A stretch of 64,000 nucleotides of DNA from contig NC_080542.1 of assembly GCF_028640845.1 (NCBI RefSeq), positions 61,641,064 through 61,705,063 on the forward strand. Direction: 5' to 3'. Positions 46,761 to 58,510 of this stretch are shown here, in pieces. Position 1 is the stretch's first letter. The number at the start of each line of letters is the position of its first letter. This DNA is from Ahaetulla prasina (lineage: Eukaryota; Chordata; Lepidosauria; Squamata; Colubridae). A program made the translations under genes and the position numbers. The notes beneath the pieces are model-generated. The model was not told the origin of the DNA. It did not search any database and was given only the letters and a program-made list of their open reading frames with translations.

Positions 46761-47389
46761 GTGCAGCATCCCCCAGTCATATGATCATTTCTGACCTTCA
46801 GTAATTTGTGACCCAGACTTGCAAGATTCTGACAAGCAAAGTCAATGGAGACAGAAAAGGCCATCACATGAGGTTGTGCTTAATGAGGCATAAGATTCAA
46901 ATAACTATGGCAACTTGAACTGCCAAAATTGCTGGTGTAAATCATCATTGTCACATAACATTGGCTGCTCTTGCTGTAATCTTCCCAATGCCACAATTCA
47001 GGATTTTTGCTTTTAATTTTAAACTATGGATGGGATAATAAGATGTGAATTTACCTAGAAGAAAGTAAAAAGAAACTCCGTTACATCTGCTTCGGGCTCC
47101 TGATCACCCTAAAACCGTGTTTGTATTTGAATACCACATAGATTATTCCAACATGCAATTGCCTATACAGTATTGGCAATTCTTTTCTGTAGGCAGATAC
47201 AAGGTTAGCAACCAAGACTTTGTGAATTTCAGACATTGGCATTCAAATGCTTATTATTAAAGACTTTTAGTAAAGTGATCCAGGCTATCTCAGCTTTAAA
47301 AGTCCAACTGGATTTATATTTATGTAGAAAGGGAGGATGCGATTGATTTCCTTTTCAAAGTTCCCTTGCAACTTTCCTGCGGTGGCAAA
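46761..47389. other. TNS3 intron upstream of the CpG-rich patch
   Basis: AT-rich, with one stretch (about 46840-46900) vaguely like the mariner MITE family. Nothing else identified. Confidence 0.4.
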
Positions 47390-48010
47390 GCAGTTTTAGT
47401 GTACCCGTCAGGCGTAGTGCTCTGTTGATGAGGCGTCTCTGATGGGGGGACCGGGACGACTTTCTGACCTGAATTTAATGAAGTTAAATCAAGGAGTCAA
47501 GCTCTCCACAGAAGCAATTGGCTCCTGCATTGCCACTTTGTGAGCGGAAGAAGTAGATTATTAGGAGACGCGAATAACACCGGGTTGGGGGCGGGGAGCC
47601 CAATTCAAATCAGCGCTTGTTGCTGTGGTCTGAATTGCGCAGGATAGGAGCCTGTAGACCCGCACTGACGAAGTTGTGTTTCCAGGCGAGAGGAACAATC
47701 GAAGATTTATCTTCCCCTCTTTTGGCCTCGCCGTCTCGGAGTGGAGAATCTACTTGCCCGCGTGGGTTGATGCTTGTGTTTAGAGCAGAAGCCAGCGTGT
47801 AGGCTGGTAGAGGGAAAAGGACGCCTGCTCTGCTAAGGGTAAGGAAGAGAGGATAGAGGCAGCGGCCCTCAGAAGGCTCTAGGGCGCGAAAGCGTTAGAA
47901 GAGCTGGCGCCTACCGTGGAGGCTGCCCATTTTTTTCTACCTTGAACGGACATAGCACTCGCAACAGCAACTTCAGGAAAAGTCTCGGCCATGATGACGT
48001 CCATTGGTAG
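47390..48010 (+). promoter_or_regulatory. CpG-rich candidate internal promoter and first exon
   Basis: By my count there are 34 CpG dinucleotides in about 610 bp, in an intron otherwise nearly free of them outside repeats. It shows a GC box (GGGGGCGGGG, 47587-47596) and a strong donor, AAGG|GTAAGG, with the exon ending at 47838. A second possible first exon has an ATG at 47991 in a good context (GCC before it), overlapping a CRE-like TGACGTCC. It could splice at GTAGGA (exon ending 48006) after five codons and one base, phase 1, which is the phase required by the exon after TNS3 exon C. Unspliced, the frame runs 29 codons to a stop. There is no TATA box and no transposon signature. That it drives a short tensin-3 is inference; it could also start a non-coding RNA. 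Confidence 0.55.
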
Positions 48011-49252
48011 GAGTTTCTTTCCATCTAAAACTATAAAACTTAGGCGGCTTTTGCTGTTCTTGAATGGCACATCAGGATAGAGAAACTGTATCTCTGTTAA
48101 TTTAAATTGGGCGGAGATAATCAAACCTGTGTACCGTAAGCAATTTAATCTGGCAGTGGGGTGGTGGTGGGGGGGCTGGATGGGAATGTACTATTCCATG
48201 TGGGAGTTGAGAGAGCGGTAGGAAGGTAAATGCAGTAGGCTGTGCATGATGGTACGCCAGTGCAGCAGGAGGAAAAGTTCTCCTTGGTTGATAGTAAGTG
48301 TACCTCATATGATGATTTCAAAGAGACTGGCATGTCCGCCCTTGGAAAGAAAGAGGCCAGTTGAAATAAATTAATTGTAAGATAGTTGATAAATACCTAC
48401 ACGTATAACAAACTGCAGAAAGTTATTTCTCAGATTTCAGTGATGACCTTTTTTTTTTTTGGAATGTTGGTTGGTGTAATTTTTTCAGAGCAAGCATGAT
48501 TATCTAGGGCAGTTTAAAAAATACATGTTAAATGTTAAATAATTTATTTCAAGTTTGTAGAAGAAGAAAGAAAAAAATTGCAAGGTCCTTAGCTATCTTG
48601 AAACAGAAAAATATTTAAATAAGAAATTATGTTATAAGGTACCAGAAAAACTATAAACTGCAATTCCACATAGAATAGCTAATTCCTTTTAAAATTAGAG
48701 TTTTCAAATATAATATCCTATTAATTTTACTTTTAGAAAAGATGCTGAGTTCAAGAAAATGAGTTCCAGAAAATGCAGTAAACTATTAAATTTAATTTGG
48801 ATTTTTTCCTGAATGATTTATATTAGCCTATTTTACACTTTCAAAAACCTTTTAGAAACAAAACATTTTGATAATGTTTAGATTTACATTTCAGAAATAA
48901 AACCATTATTTTGTGGAAAATGATAAGGCTTATATATGGATCAGTTAATGGTAAAACAAATTCATGTTTAATTAACATATTACCTTTGAGATTGCTAAAT
49001 TTGTTTAAATTTTGTCTAGCATTACTTGATGTTTTATATCAGTCAGGTAATAAGAAAAATCCATTTTGATCCAAACTCAGACAGATCTATCCCCCACCCT
49101 ATTACTTTTCTGCATTTTTCTGAGTCAAACAGATACATACATATATATATATATATGTATGTATGTATCTATATGTATCTTATCTAGATAGATAGATACA
49201 TACATACATACATACATATTAGATATACACACACACACACATATATGTATCT

Positions 49253-49306
<54 letters not shown>

Positions 49307-50950
49307 TGATTGATTGATTGATTCACATCAGCACAGGACTGGTGACACCTCATGTTGGATAAGTTCACTATTTAAAAATATAGTGTGTTTTGATAAACCT
49401 TTGGATTTTATATGATTATAATTTATTGTTTTAAGAAATCAATAGAATACTGCCTGACCCATAAATAGATTATTTTATGATATTTTAAAAGACCCATTGA
49501 CAATACCCCATGTCAAAAAAGATTTTCAAATTCAGTGAAAGATCCTCATTTTATATTCTGTCTAGGGATTCAGACTGAGTACCTTCCTTTGAAATTAAGA
49601 AATATAGCAGAGCTTTTCTTATATTCTGGATATTCAAAATTAACTTAAACATTCAATAGCACCATATCTCATGATTCTTAGTTGTTTTCAGATACTTCAG
49701 CATGTCAGAAATCTTTAAATCCTTAAATTATTTTTTTTAATGTTTTTAAATTGGTACTTTATTAAGTAAGGATTGCTGCTTGTCTCATTTTAAACTCTAC
49801 TTGAGTACAAGGTAACTCTCTTTCCTTTCAAAAGTTCTCATGTCTTTTGTTCAAAGATTTCAGTTCTCATGAATAAAAACCTGAAATATAAATGCTCCTG
49901 CTGATGTCCCATTATGGCTGAAGTGTGTTGGAACTGCATTCCACCAGCAACAGGGCCTCTCTGAAACCAGCACTGAAACGGTTTTTCATACATGCTGAGA
50001 CTTGAATATCTGATTGTTTATGCTTATTTTCTATAGAGGAGCTTTCATGAAAATAAAAGCAAAAGAAGAAGAAAAAGTAAAGGAATTGAATATTTCATTT
50101 AAGTCCACTCAGATAAAATCTAATGTTATTTATACTTTAATAATGAACCTGATTTGAACATTTACCAATTAAACTGTATTAAACACCTTTGCAAGAGATC
50201 TTTCTGCAAATATTTATGGTACTTTTGATGTAGACAAGTGTAGCTCTTCCTATTAGTTATTACAGGATGGCATCTGCTTTGAAATATCTGCTATTCAGCT
50301 GTCCACTTATACAAATGGGAGTTAGGATTTGGATGTAGCTACTCCCAAGAAATGTTTCTTTTCATAGTTGCCTTATCATTAAGAAATAACTCTGAATAGA
50401 TGAATTCCAGATGAATCACAGATCGACCCTAAAGGAAGAAAATTTATTAAACTATACATTTTAATAAGTATATTTATTAAAATGTTGATTATAATTTATT
50501 AATGTTTATAATTTTAAAGTAAGATTTTGTTGCTGTGAAAAAGACTTTATATGTATCTGGGAATTAGATGGATATGATAATATGCTTGAGTTTTTTTCTG
50601 AAAATTAAAATAGAACAAAGGTTCATCTTTCATCAGAAGAAAATGAATTGATACAATTTAGTCATAACTTTGTTATAAACCTTTTCATTGATTGCTATTG
50701 TGATGCATCAAAATTTCCATGACACCTGTCTTTGTACTGGGGAATTCCTGCTTCACCTGATTTTTTTTCATTTTTTTAATGGAATTGGCCACAGCACAGT
50801 GGCAGCCATTTTATGAATGGGAAAACACCCATCCAACCCCATTTGCAATCAGCATTTCAAATGTACCTGCCTGTCTCCACAAGCTGTCTGACATCCTACT
50901 TAAAACTAAGTTGGGGATGTCTAATTTAGATACTACTTACAACTTCAAAA
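48011..50950. other. TNS3 intron, no gene recognised
   Basis: AT-rich intron. Apart from the microsatellite at 49132-49322 I identify no repeat, RNA gene or exon. Its lack of recognisable transposons, unusual for this window, could reflect conserved regulatory sequence just downstream of the CpG-rich patch, but this is not shown. Confidence 0.45.
49132..49322. repeat. Compound microsatellite (AT, GTAT, CATA, AC, GATA, GATT)
   Basis: Successive short arrays: ATATAT, GTAT, CATACATA, ACACAC, then about 14 copies of GATA (49252-49308) and GATT copies to 49322. The GATA-type array is typical of snake microsatellites. Confidence 0.93.
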
Positions 50951-50956
50951 GAACAC

Positions 50957-51306
50957 GGTGGCTCAGGGGCTAGGACGTTGAGCTTGTCGGTCGAAAGGTC
51001 GGCAGCTCAGCGGTTCGAATCCCTAGTGCTGCTGTGTAACGGGGTGAGCTCCCGTTCCTTGTCCCAGCTTCTGCCAACCTAGCAGTTTTGAAAGCACATA
51101 AAAATGCAAGTGGAAAAAATAGGGACCACCTTTGGTGGGAAGGTAACAGCGTTCCGTGCACCTTTGGCATTGAGTCATGCCAGCCACATGACCACGGAGA
51201 CGTCTCTGGACAGCACTGGCTCTTCAGCTTTGAAACGGAGATGAGCACCGCCCTCTAGAGTCGGCAACGACTAGCACGTATGTGCGAGGGGAACCTTTAC
51301 CTTTAC
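50957..51306 (+). mobile_element. Sauria-type SINE, full length
   Basis: Plus-strand copy. The tRNA-like head is GGTGGCTCAGGGGCTAGGAC, then box B GCGGTTCGAATCCCTAG, a conserved body, and the BovB-type tail GTGCGAGGGGAACCTTTACC with CTTTACC repeats. It is the cleanest of the three copies. Confidence 0.94.
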
Positions 51307-52045
51307 CTTACCTACAACTTCAAGACACTGGGTTGTCTATTAAACATCGGTATCATTCCCATCTGTTCTTACTAAAATTTCTAACAATGGTCCAGTTTGG
51401 TTGCTAGAGCATAGGAGTAATATATCTGGATATGAATAAATATTATACATTCTTTTGTTTTGCTCCTGACTCCAGATGAGCAGAGAAGCCAACTAGGAAG
51501 TTGCTGTTATATATGAACTGGACTGCTGAAGTCCATACGATCACCGAATTAGTTTCTTCTGTATATTTTTTTTCCTGACAACAGATGAGTTAATATTTAA
51601 AGATTGTTTGGAACCCTTAATCTTTGTTATGTCATTGTTGTAATGGACAGTTCCTAATTTCTATTTACTCACACTAAGGGAGAAACAAAACAACTTGAGC
51701 TTAATTTGTTTCCATCCTGGCTTTTATTTACAATAGGATATTTCATTTCCTGTCACTGACATACATAAAAATGGTTTTCAGCAAGATACTATCCTATTCA
51801 TTGTGATATTTATTTTTTAATCTATTCGTATAGATCAATTTTTTTTATTGTTATGAACAGCGTACTTCTTTTAAATTGAATTCTGACATAAACTCATTTT
51901 CCTTCCTTTGCTTTAATCTGACTGGTGGTACTGATGGCAAGCACAAGTTGTTAATCAGGCATTTTCTTCCCTATGATAAATAGGCATGTAATTTCTTTGG
52001 GGGAGGGGGAGGGGGGAGAATCAGATACTGGACCAGTATATTCCC
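51307..52045. other. TNS3 intron, no recognised feature
   Basis: AT-rich intron with a G-rich run (GGGGGAGGGGGAGGGGGG) at 52000-52017. Nothing else identified. Confidence 0.5.
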
Positions 52046-52049
52046 TTAA

Positions 52050-53620
52050 TTTACAGCCGGTCATGATTTGATCTACCGTTTGACATGAGACTTTGCAGTC
52101 ACACTGAGGGGAGGATACTATGCCTCATTTATACAGAGAGGCCTGCAAGATGCCATGTGAGGTGCGAATCCTATTCAGGATTGTCCATTGCTGATGTGGT
52201 AGTTCAGAGCCTGGCATCTTTTTTGTAGGGATCACAGTATTCTGCTGTGGAATAGACCAATCTTAGTGCTGATAATCTGAGGGTGGCAGCTGAAGCTCCC
52301 CATTTAGTTTCACATAATTTCTGGAGTATGTTGTTCCTAGTATTGATTTTTGCCGCTGTAATCTTTAGTGTTGCAGAGAGTCTGGTCCAATGCTACTTCA
52401 AGGTACTTTGGATGGAGATTATAGGGGAGTAAATTGTTGTTTCAGTAAACCTTCGGGGCTTTATATGCCAGTTTAAATTAAGGTGGAATCACATAATTAC
52501 TGAAAGTTGTCTGAAGGTTGAATCATTGCAACTGGACTATTTGTTGTTGTTAGTTTGGGAGATGTTTCACTGGCCAGCCAGGCGGCTTCATCAATCAGAG
52601 TAAGCCAGTTAGAAGAGAGTTGTTGGAATGTACCAACTCCTGCCACACCAACACCAGGGGTTTCCTCTCCAAAGTGCTTTGCAATATGTCAGTGAAGACA
52701 TAATCATCCAGATGGAGTTGTCTGAAATTGTCTGAAGGTTGAATCATTGCAACTGGATTATTTTTTGTTGTTGTTACCTTGAGAGACATTTCATATAGTT
52801 ACTTTTTTGCCTTCAATCTGTGAAGAATTTTTCCAAGATTTTAAGATCTTTGGAAAGATGGTTGTCACCCACCTCCATGTGTTTTCTTGTATTGTGATTG
52901 CCAAATCATCAAATTAGTGTCAATGGCGTATCTGATATGTATAGGTTGAATAGTGTAGGTGACATTACAGGTCCTTATTAAACACTGTTATTTTTCTTAC
53001 CTTACTTATGTTGTCCCCCATTATTATCTGAAAGAATCTATCACTGTCAAAATCCAGCTTGAGTATCAAATAAAAGTTCAGAATCATGTCTTTCCTGAAA
53101 ATGCCAATGTTTCATTCTTGACACACTCAACATGTTATTAATTAGTTGATAGAGATTTTTGCAAGGGTTAATATAACAATCCATCCTTCCAAACTGTATT
53201 GCATGCCATAGTATGAACATGGCTGTGGTTTTGAAGCCTCGTTAGAATCTTGCTTCATCATAGCCTGTTAGACTTAGCATCTGATCTACACAGCTCTGGT
53301 CTTGTCAGAAGCCACCTTGTTCCATGGGCAGATGTTCATCTATTATGGTACCTATCCTGCTTATGATTAACTTTTCCAACAGTTTGTAGCAGGAGCTCAA
53401 CAGGGCAATTGGGCAGTAGCTTTCAACTCTGGCTTGTGGTTTTAGAAGTGATATTATTTTAGCTTTTTTCAATTCTGGTGGGAAGCAGCCTTTGGAAACT
53501 ATGTCTGAGAGGAATTTATTTTGGCTTTCCTTTTGTAATATAAATGATGATATGGTATCATGTGTTAGTTTTCATCTGAGGCTGTATTTACCTATTTTGA
53601 AGAACTAAGGCCAGATTATT
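52050..53620 (-). mobile_element. Very old non-LTR LINE, probably jockey superfamily
   Basis: On the minus strand, decayed peptides match a non-LTR polyprotein in order: near 53460-53290 a 'piall s.cyKLLeKLIISRI' block, then 'LPMEQGGF.QDQSC' and 'DQML'. Near 52190-52050 is the C-terminal cysteine motif (NRIRTSHG, then SPQCDCKVSCQTVDQIM). Stops are frequent and no frame survives. Family placement is tentative. An insertion-like segment with a 221-bp duplication is at 52497-52800. Confidence 0.55.
52505..52795. repeat. 221-bp spaced direct duplication
   Basis: GTCTGAAGGTTGAATCATTG at 52509 recurs at 52730, each followed by CAACTGGA[C/T]TATT and a TTGTTGTT run, then a GAGA(T/C)(G/A)TTTCA block. 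The intervening text includes GTTTCACTGGCCAGCCAGG. It looks like a tandem duplication inside the old LINE. Confidence 0.7.
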
Positions 53621-55160
53621 TTTACTACGTCCTGATACACAGAATTCAGGGATGGTGTACTTTCTTTTTCACCTAATTGTAAATGGGTAGGAGAGAAGGA
53701 ATTTAGTAACTCCCAATACCTGGAGGAGTGCTTACGTTTTCTTATACCTCTAATTTCAGTTGGGAGGGGAATGGAGGTATTATAGTGCGTATGTGCATAT
53801 TTTACATAGCTACTCATCATCACCCAAAAGTGATTCTAGGTGGTGCCCAACAAACTGATAAAGCTGCATAAAAAAAAAACAAATATAAAAAATATAAAAT
53901 TGCTTTAATTGTAAATATTATAGAAACAGATAATTTATAATTTATCTCTGAACAAGCTGAACAATGTAGGGAAACACACATTGAGTTGGCTGGTGTTTGC
54001 TATCATTTTCACTAGATTTGAGGTCTGTTCCTCCACTATGCCAAGGAATTTCCCCTCCAGAGAAATTGCTTTTTGCATTTTCCATACAACATCTTGAAGT
54101 GTTATGCTAAATGTCTTTTTTAAAAGGTAGTGTCTTCCATTGCAAAATATTATTACTTAAGAAATGACAAAATATTCTCTATACATGCAAGTGTAATTTG
54201 TTATGTGGGCACAATTTTAATGTCATTCAACATGTATGAATGTGTTTAAAGTGTGGAGTACAATAAAAAATTGTAAAAAGTAAAACAAGAATTGTTGGCT
54301 TTGTAGAACAGCGCTTACTCAGTCACTCTTCAACCGATGGAATGCTAGTGTTATATTTCTTCTGCTAAAAAAACCAGATATGATTGCTAAAATATCAATC
54401 CTTAGCTTCTCCACTCTGTTAGGATTTAAACATATATCCGGTCTCATTGTTGTATTCCATTGACATGCTTCCTTTTGTAGTAAAAATAGAGTATTTGATA
54501 TTATCAAAGCTATGTTAACAATCTGAAGACTTGAGTCATACTATTGTTAGGTTAATTTATTGCCTCAAGCAATATCTTTTAAGGTATTTTTTTTAAATTG
54601 AAAAATATACTGAAAATTATGTGCCCACTGGGTTCAGTTCCAAGTGGGGAAAAAGACACTGGAAACCTGGAGGCAGTTTGGGAAGATCGTTTAATGATGG
54701 ACAGGACCACATGTGTTTTTAGAAATGAGCACATGAGGGGGGACGGGGAGAGAGAGAGAGAGAGAGATAGGAAGAGAGATTGATTTATACGATCTCTTGG
54801 GCTTTGAATTTGAATGGCAAGGGGATGTATTCTGATTGGTTGTCAAGACTCCGAGGGGGCTATGCAAGGGTAACTTTGTAGGCTGTCTTGAGTCCCAGGC
54901 TTGGTTGAACCTTGCTGGGTGATGCAATCTTCCCAGATGCCATGTGGTGAGATGAATAGAGGGTTAATCCTATTATGTCCTGAGTCTTTTGTTTTGTAGA
55001 GAAGCTGACCCAGCCTTTTGTCTTGTACATAGGTTAGCACCAAAATATCTGCTGGGGGACAGGGAGCTGAGGCTCTGAGTTTATGTCTTTACAAACATGT
55101 TTCTCCTATAGGGAAAATATAATAATCTGCCTTTTTAATATTTTCTAGAATATTTCATTC
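53621..55160. other. TNS3 intron with minor fragments
   Basis: At 53825-53945 a piece reads AAAAGTGATTCTAGGTGG followed by an A-rich stretch, like the old L2-type 3' end at 28200. A GA-rich run is at 54739-54780. Frames at 53605-53823 and 54319-55043 are not recognised. Confidence 0.45.
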
Positions 55161-55168
55161 TTCTAGGA

Positions 55169-55641
55169 CAGTGATGGCGAACCTTTTTTCCCTCGGGCGT
55201 CAAAAGCACACACATGTATGCGATAGCACACGCGCGTGTGTCCATTTCCATAATTAAGTGCACCCTGCACATGCGCACATGACCCCTCTGTGCCCGGTTT
55301 TGAGCCTAGCAGACCTCCCTGAAGTCTCCAGAGGCCGGAAACGGCCTGTCTCCAGATTTCTGGTAGGGCCGTTTTTTGCTCTCCCCGGGCTCTAGAGACT
55401 TTCTTGGAGCCTGGGGAGGGTGAAAAAGCCTCCCTCCACAGAGGCCCTCTGGAGACCAAAAATGCCCTCCCAGAACTGGCATCCAAAATAGGCCGTGTGG
55501 AAACTTTTGGGAGGGGAGGGGTGGTGTGCGTGGGCCAGCCAAAAACCGTACTGGAGCTGAGATAGGGCAACAGCTTGTGTGCCCGCAGATATGGCTCCGT
55601 GTGCCACCTGTGGCACGCATGCCGTAGGTTCGCTATCACGG
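55169..55641. mobile_element. hAT-like element, CAGTGATGGCGAACC family
   Basis: 473 bp, from CAGTGATGGCGAACC to TAGGTTCGCTATCACGG, with a perfect 8-bp duplication TTCTAGGA (55161-55168, 55642-55649). GC-rich interior with CTCCAGAGG and TGTGCCACCTGTGGCACGC motifs. The three minus frames over it are chance frames. Confidence 0.92.
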
Positions 55642-55929
55642 TTCTAGGAGATGAGTTCTAACTTCCCATACTTGGAAATCAGAATAGAGTGACATTTGAA
55701 TATGAAGATAAAAGGGAACAAACTTGTTGCATCAAAAGTATTGTTGTTTTTGAATCTGCCATATTTGTTAAAAGTTTGGAGAACATGAGTGAAAATGTTA
55801 AGCTTTTAAAAGGTAATTAAATTTAAGAACATTGGTGTTCGTTATTTTTATATCTGTTATAAAACCTGTGGTTCTCTTTAAATAGTCCTGTAATAATGAG
55901 AAGCAGCAAGCCTTGAGTTGTCCTAAGGC

Positions 55930-56225
55930 TTCAATTTCCTATGTATATGGGTATGTCTAGCCTAGTGAAAAGAAGACTAGGGGAGATACCAGAGGGCTGC
56001 CATAAGGATGAGGGGGCCAAAGTATTTTCCAAAGCATCAGAAGGAAAGACAAGAAACAATGGATGGAAACTTAATCAAAGAGAGAAGCAACCTAGAAATA
56101 AGGAGAAATTTCCTAATGAGAACAATCATCTAGTGGAATAGCTTGCCTTCAGAAGTTGTAGGTGCCACATCACTGGAGGCTTTTAAGAAGAGCCTGGGCA
56201 GTCACTTGTCTGAAATGATATAGAC
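55930..56225 (+). mobile_element. CR1 LINE 3' fragment
   Basis: GTATGTCTAGCCTAGTGAAA, then GGCTGCCATAAGGATGAGGG, AACAATGGATGGAAACT and GTGGAATAGCTTGCCTTCAG match the last part of CR1. It stops where a hAT-like element begins, and the final CR1 segment is not found beyond it. Confidence 0.82.
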
Positions 56226-56796
56226 CAGTGGTGGCTAACCTTTTTGGAGCCGAGTGTCCAAAGCATGTGGGCACATGTGTGAATGCACGTGCATGTGCCA
56301 CAATTCCCAAAATGCAATGTGAGTGCCTGCCGCACATGCGCCCCACACATATACAAACATTCCCTGTGCATGGAAGCCAAACCTGACTTTTCAGGCCCAA
56401 AACTGGGGGGTGGCTCTCAATCTCCGCAGTTTCTTTTCCCATCGAGTCCTAGCTACTTTCCTGCCTTCCATGATCTCCACAGATTCTACCCCTATTGAGT
56501 CCTAGCTGTCTCCTGCCTTCTGTGCCTTCTCTGATCTTTGCAGTTTCTACCCCCATCACGTCCTAGCTGCCTTCTGCCTTCCTGCCATGGAGAGGCATTA
56601 TGGAGGGTGGAACCTGGAGATTGGGGAAGGCCCTGCCCCTGTGCATGCGCAGCAGAGACCTGAAGACCAGTTGGCTGACGGGAGGTTTATGTGCATGTGC
56701 GATGGAGCTGGGCTGGGGCGACGGCTGGTGTGGCCGCAGAAAGAGCTCTGAGTGCCATCTGTGGCACGTGTGCTGTAGGTTCGCCATCACGGCCCT
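56226..56796. mobile_element. hAT-like element, CAGTGGTGGCTAACC variant
   Basis: About 570 bp, from CAGTGGTGGCTAACC to TAGGTTCGCCATCACGG. The ends and interior (CATGTGGGCACATGTG, GTGGCACGTGTGCTGTAGG) belong to the family at 55169. I could not find a clean target duplication, so a deletion may have removed part of the flank. Confidence 0.75.
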
Positions 56797-57229
56797 ATAT
56801 TCATGGGAGGAAAGAATGAGATATTTCCAATTTCAGTAAGAACGAATACTCTGCATTAGTGCTATTTGGAAACAACCGTTTAGGAAAAATAGGCATTTGG
56901 AAAACACTGTAGTAAAATGTTTGTGATGTTGCTAGGTTATTTCAGTTTGCTGGTCAGCTAAAAATGATATGACTGCAATTCTCCAGATGTCATGAAATTC
57001 AATATTTCATTGGATAATGTAGGTGACTAACTTACCACATGCGGTTTACTAGGCAGCTAGGGATAGACATTTTTAGCATTTATGGTGTGGGTTTGTGGTG
57101 CTTAATATAGCAGATAACTATGGGTAAGTTTGTTAAAAATGTGCAACAATTTGTCTTGGTTCACTTGAGATGTTTAACCAAGTTATCTGTAGACATAATG
57201 GGTGATATGCACAGCATATTTAGCTTGGT
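56797..57229. other. TNS3 intron with a copy of the 61-kb sequence
   Basis: Contains, at about 56905-56978, an inverted copy of the sequence that flanks the element at 60689-61049, without that element. Otherwise unassigned. Confidence 0.55.
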
Positions 57230-58222
57230 AAATATTTTTCTAACAATAATATTAAGGTTTTTAATACATATAGTAAAAACAAATACAAACTAAAAGATTA
57301 AAGAAAAGTAAGAAGTTTAAAAAGTGGAAGAGAAAGAAAAAAGAATAAATAAAAATAAAAACAAAAAGGCAGTAATAAAGAAATGGGTTCCAACCTTAGC
57401 AGGGGTGAAATGCTCCCAGTTCGGACCGGATTGCATGATCCGGTAGCGATGGCGGCTGATGGTTCAGAGAACCGGTAGCAAAAATCCCTTGCCCTGCTCC
57501 AGCTGAGCCACGCCATCATCAGGTTTTTTTTTACTTTTAAAAGCATTTTTTCTTCAGCTAAAAACATGCTTTTAAAAGTAAAAAAAAAAGCCTTTGATGA
57601 TCTTGCAGCTTAGCTGGGATCATCAGAAGCCTTTAAAAGTTTTTTTTAACAACCTCTTGTTAAAAGAGGTTGTAAAAAAAAAGGTTTTAAAAGGCTCCTC
57701 TGATGATCCCAGCTGAGTTGCCTGATCACCAGAACCTTTAAAAAAACATGTTTTCTACAAGCTCTTTGGCCGAAGAGGTTAAAACAATTCTTTTAAGAGG
57801 TTCTAGGCTGCAATCAGGCAACTTCAGCTGGAATCGTCAGAGGAGCCTTTTAAACTCTTTTTTTCCTCTGACAATCCCACCTGAGTTGCCTGATCATCAC
57901 AGGCTTTTAAAATCATTTTTTTACAAACTCTTACAACAGCCCCCGCCCATGTCCACCCAATGGCCCCATCCCCAATTGCTGCTCCTTTCGGGCTCGCAAA
58001 GCCTTGCTTTGGCTGCTGCAATCAGTTGCATCAGCTAGCAACTGAATCTGCCTGCCTGCAATCCATTTCCTCGGTGAGCAACTCAATCTGCCTGCCTTCA
58101 ATTGGGTAAGTAAATGGGGGGGGATTTAAAAATAGTTAATTGGGTTTTTTTAAGGAGTTTTTTTTTTTTAGACAGCAATTTAAAGTTAAGGAAGTTTTAA
58201 ATTTAACTGCTTTTGTCTAAAA

Positions 58223-58355
58223 CGGGTCTCCAACCTTAGTTGCTTTAAGGTTTGTGGACTTCAACTCCCAGAGTTTCTCAGCCAGCTTTCCTTGCTGAGG
58301 AACTCTGGGAGTTGAAGTCCACAAACCTTGAAGTTACTAAGGTTGGAGACCCCTG
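58223..58355. mobile_element. Hairpin MITE inside the hAT element
   Basis: 133 bp. The left arm (GGGTCTCCAACCTTAGTTGC...AAGGTTTGTGGACTTCAACTCCC) is the inverse of the right arm (GGGAGTTGAAGTCCACAAAC... CTAAGGTTGGAGACCCCTG). The flanks are GTCTAAAA and ATCTAAAA, 7 of 8 matching. The whole element can fold on itself. Confidence 0.88.
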
Positions 58356-58483
58356 ATCTAAAAAATATAAATAAAATAATAAAATAAAATATTTGTGCAG
58401 CTTTCTGAGATTTGATGTGTTTCTGTAGTGTTTCACTCTAATTACACAAACACACAGAAGTTCACAAAGCTGTATGTGGCATT

Positions 58484-58510
58484 GTGTGTGTGTGTGTGTG
58501 TGTGTGTGAG
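58484..58510. repeat. (TG)n microsatellite
   Basis: Short run of TG dinucleotides inside the hAT element. A duplicated TGTGTGAGTCAGTTGTGTTG block occurs at about 58502 and again at about 58631. Confidence 0.9.

Noticed and set aside
47879..48333. Minus-strand frames near the CpG-rich patch as a divergent gene
   Set aside because: No family, no splice support, and they overlap the + strand candidate first exon. A minus-strand transcript is not excluded.
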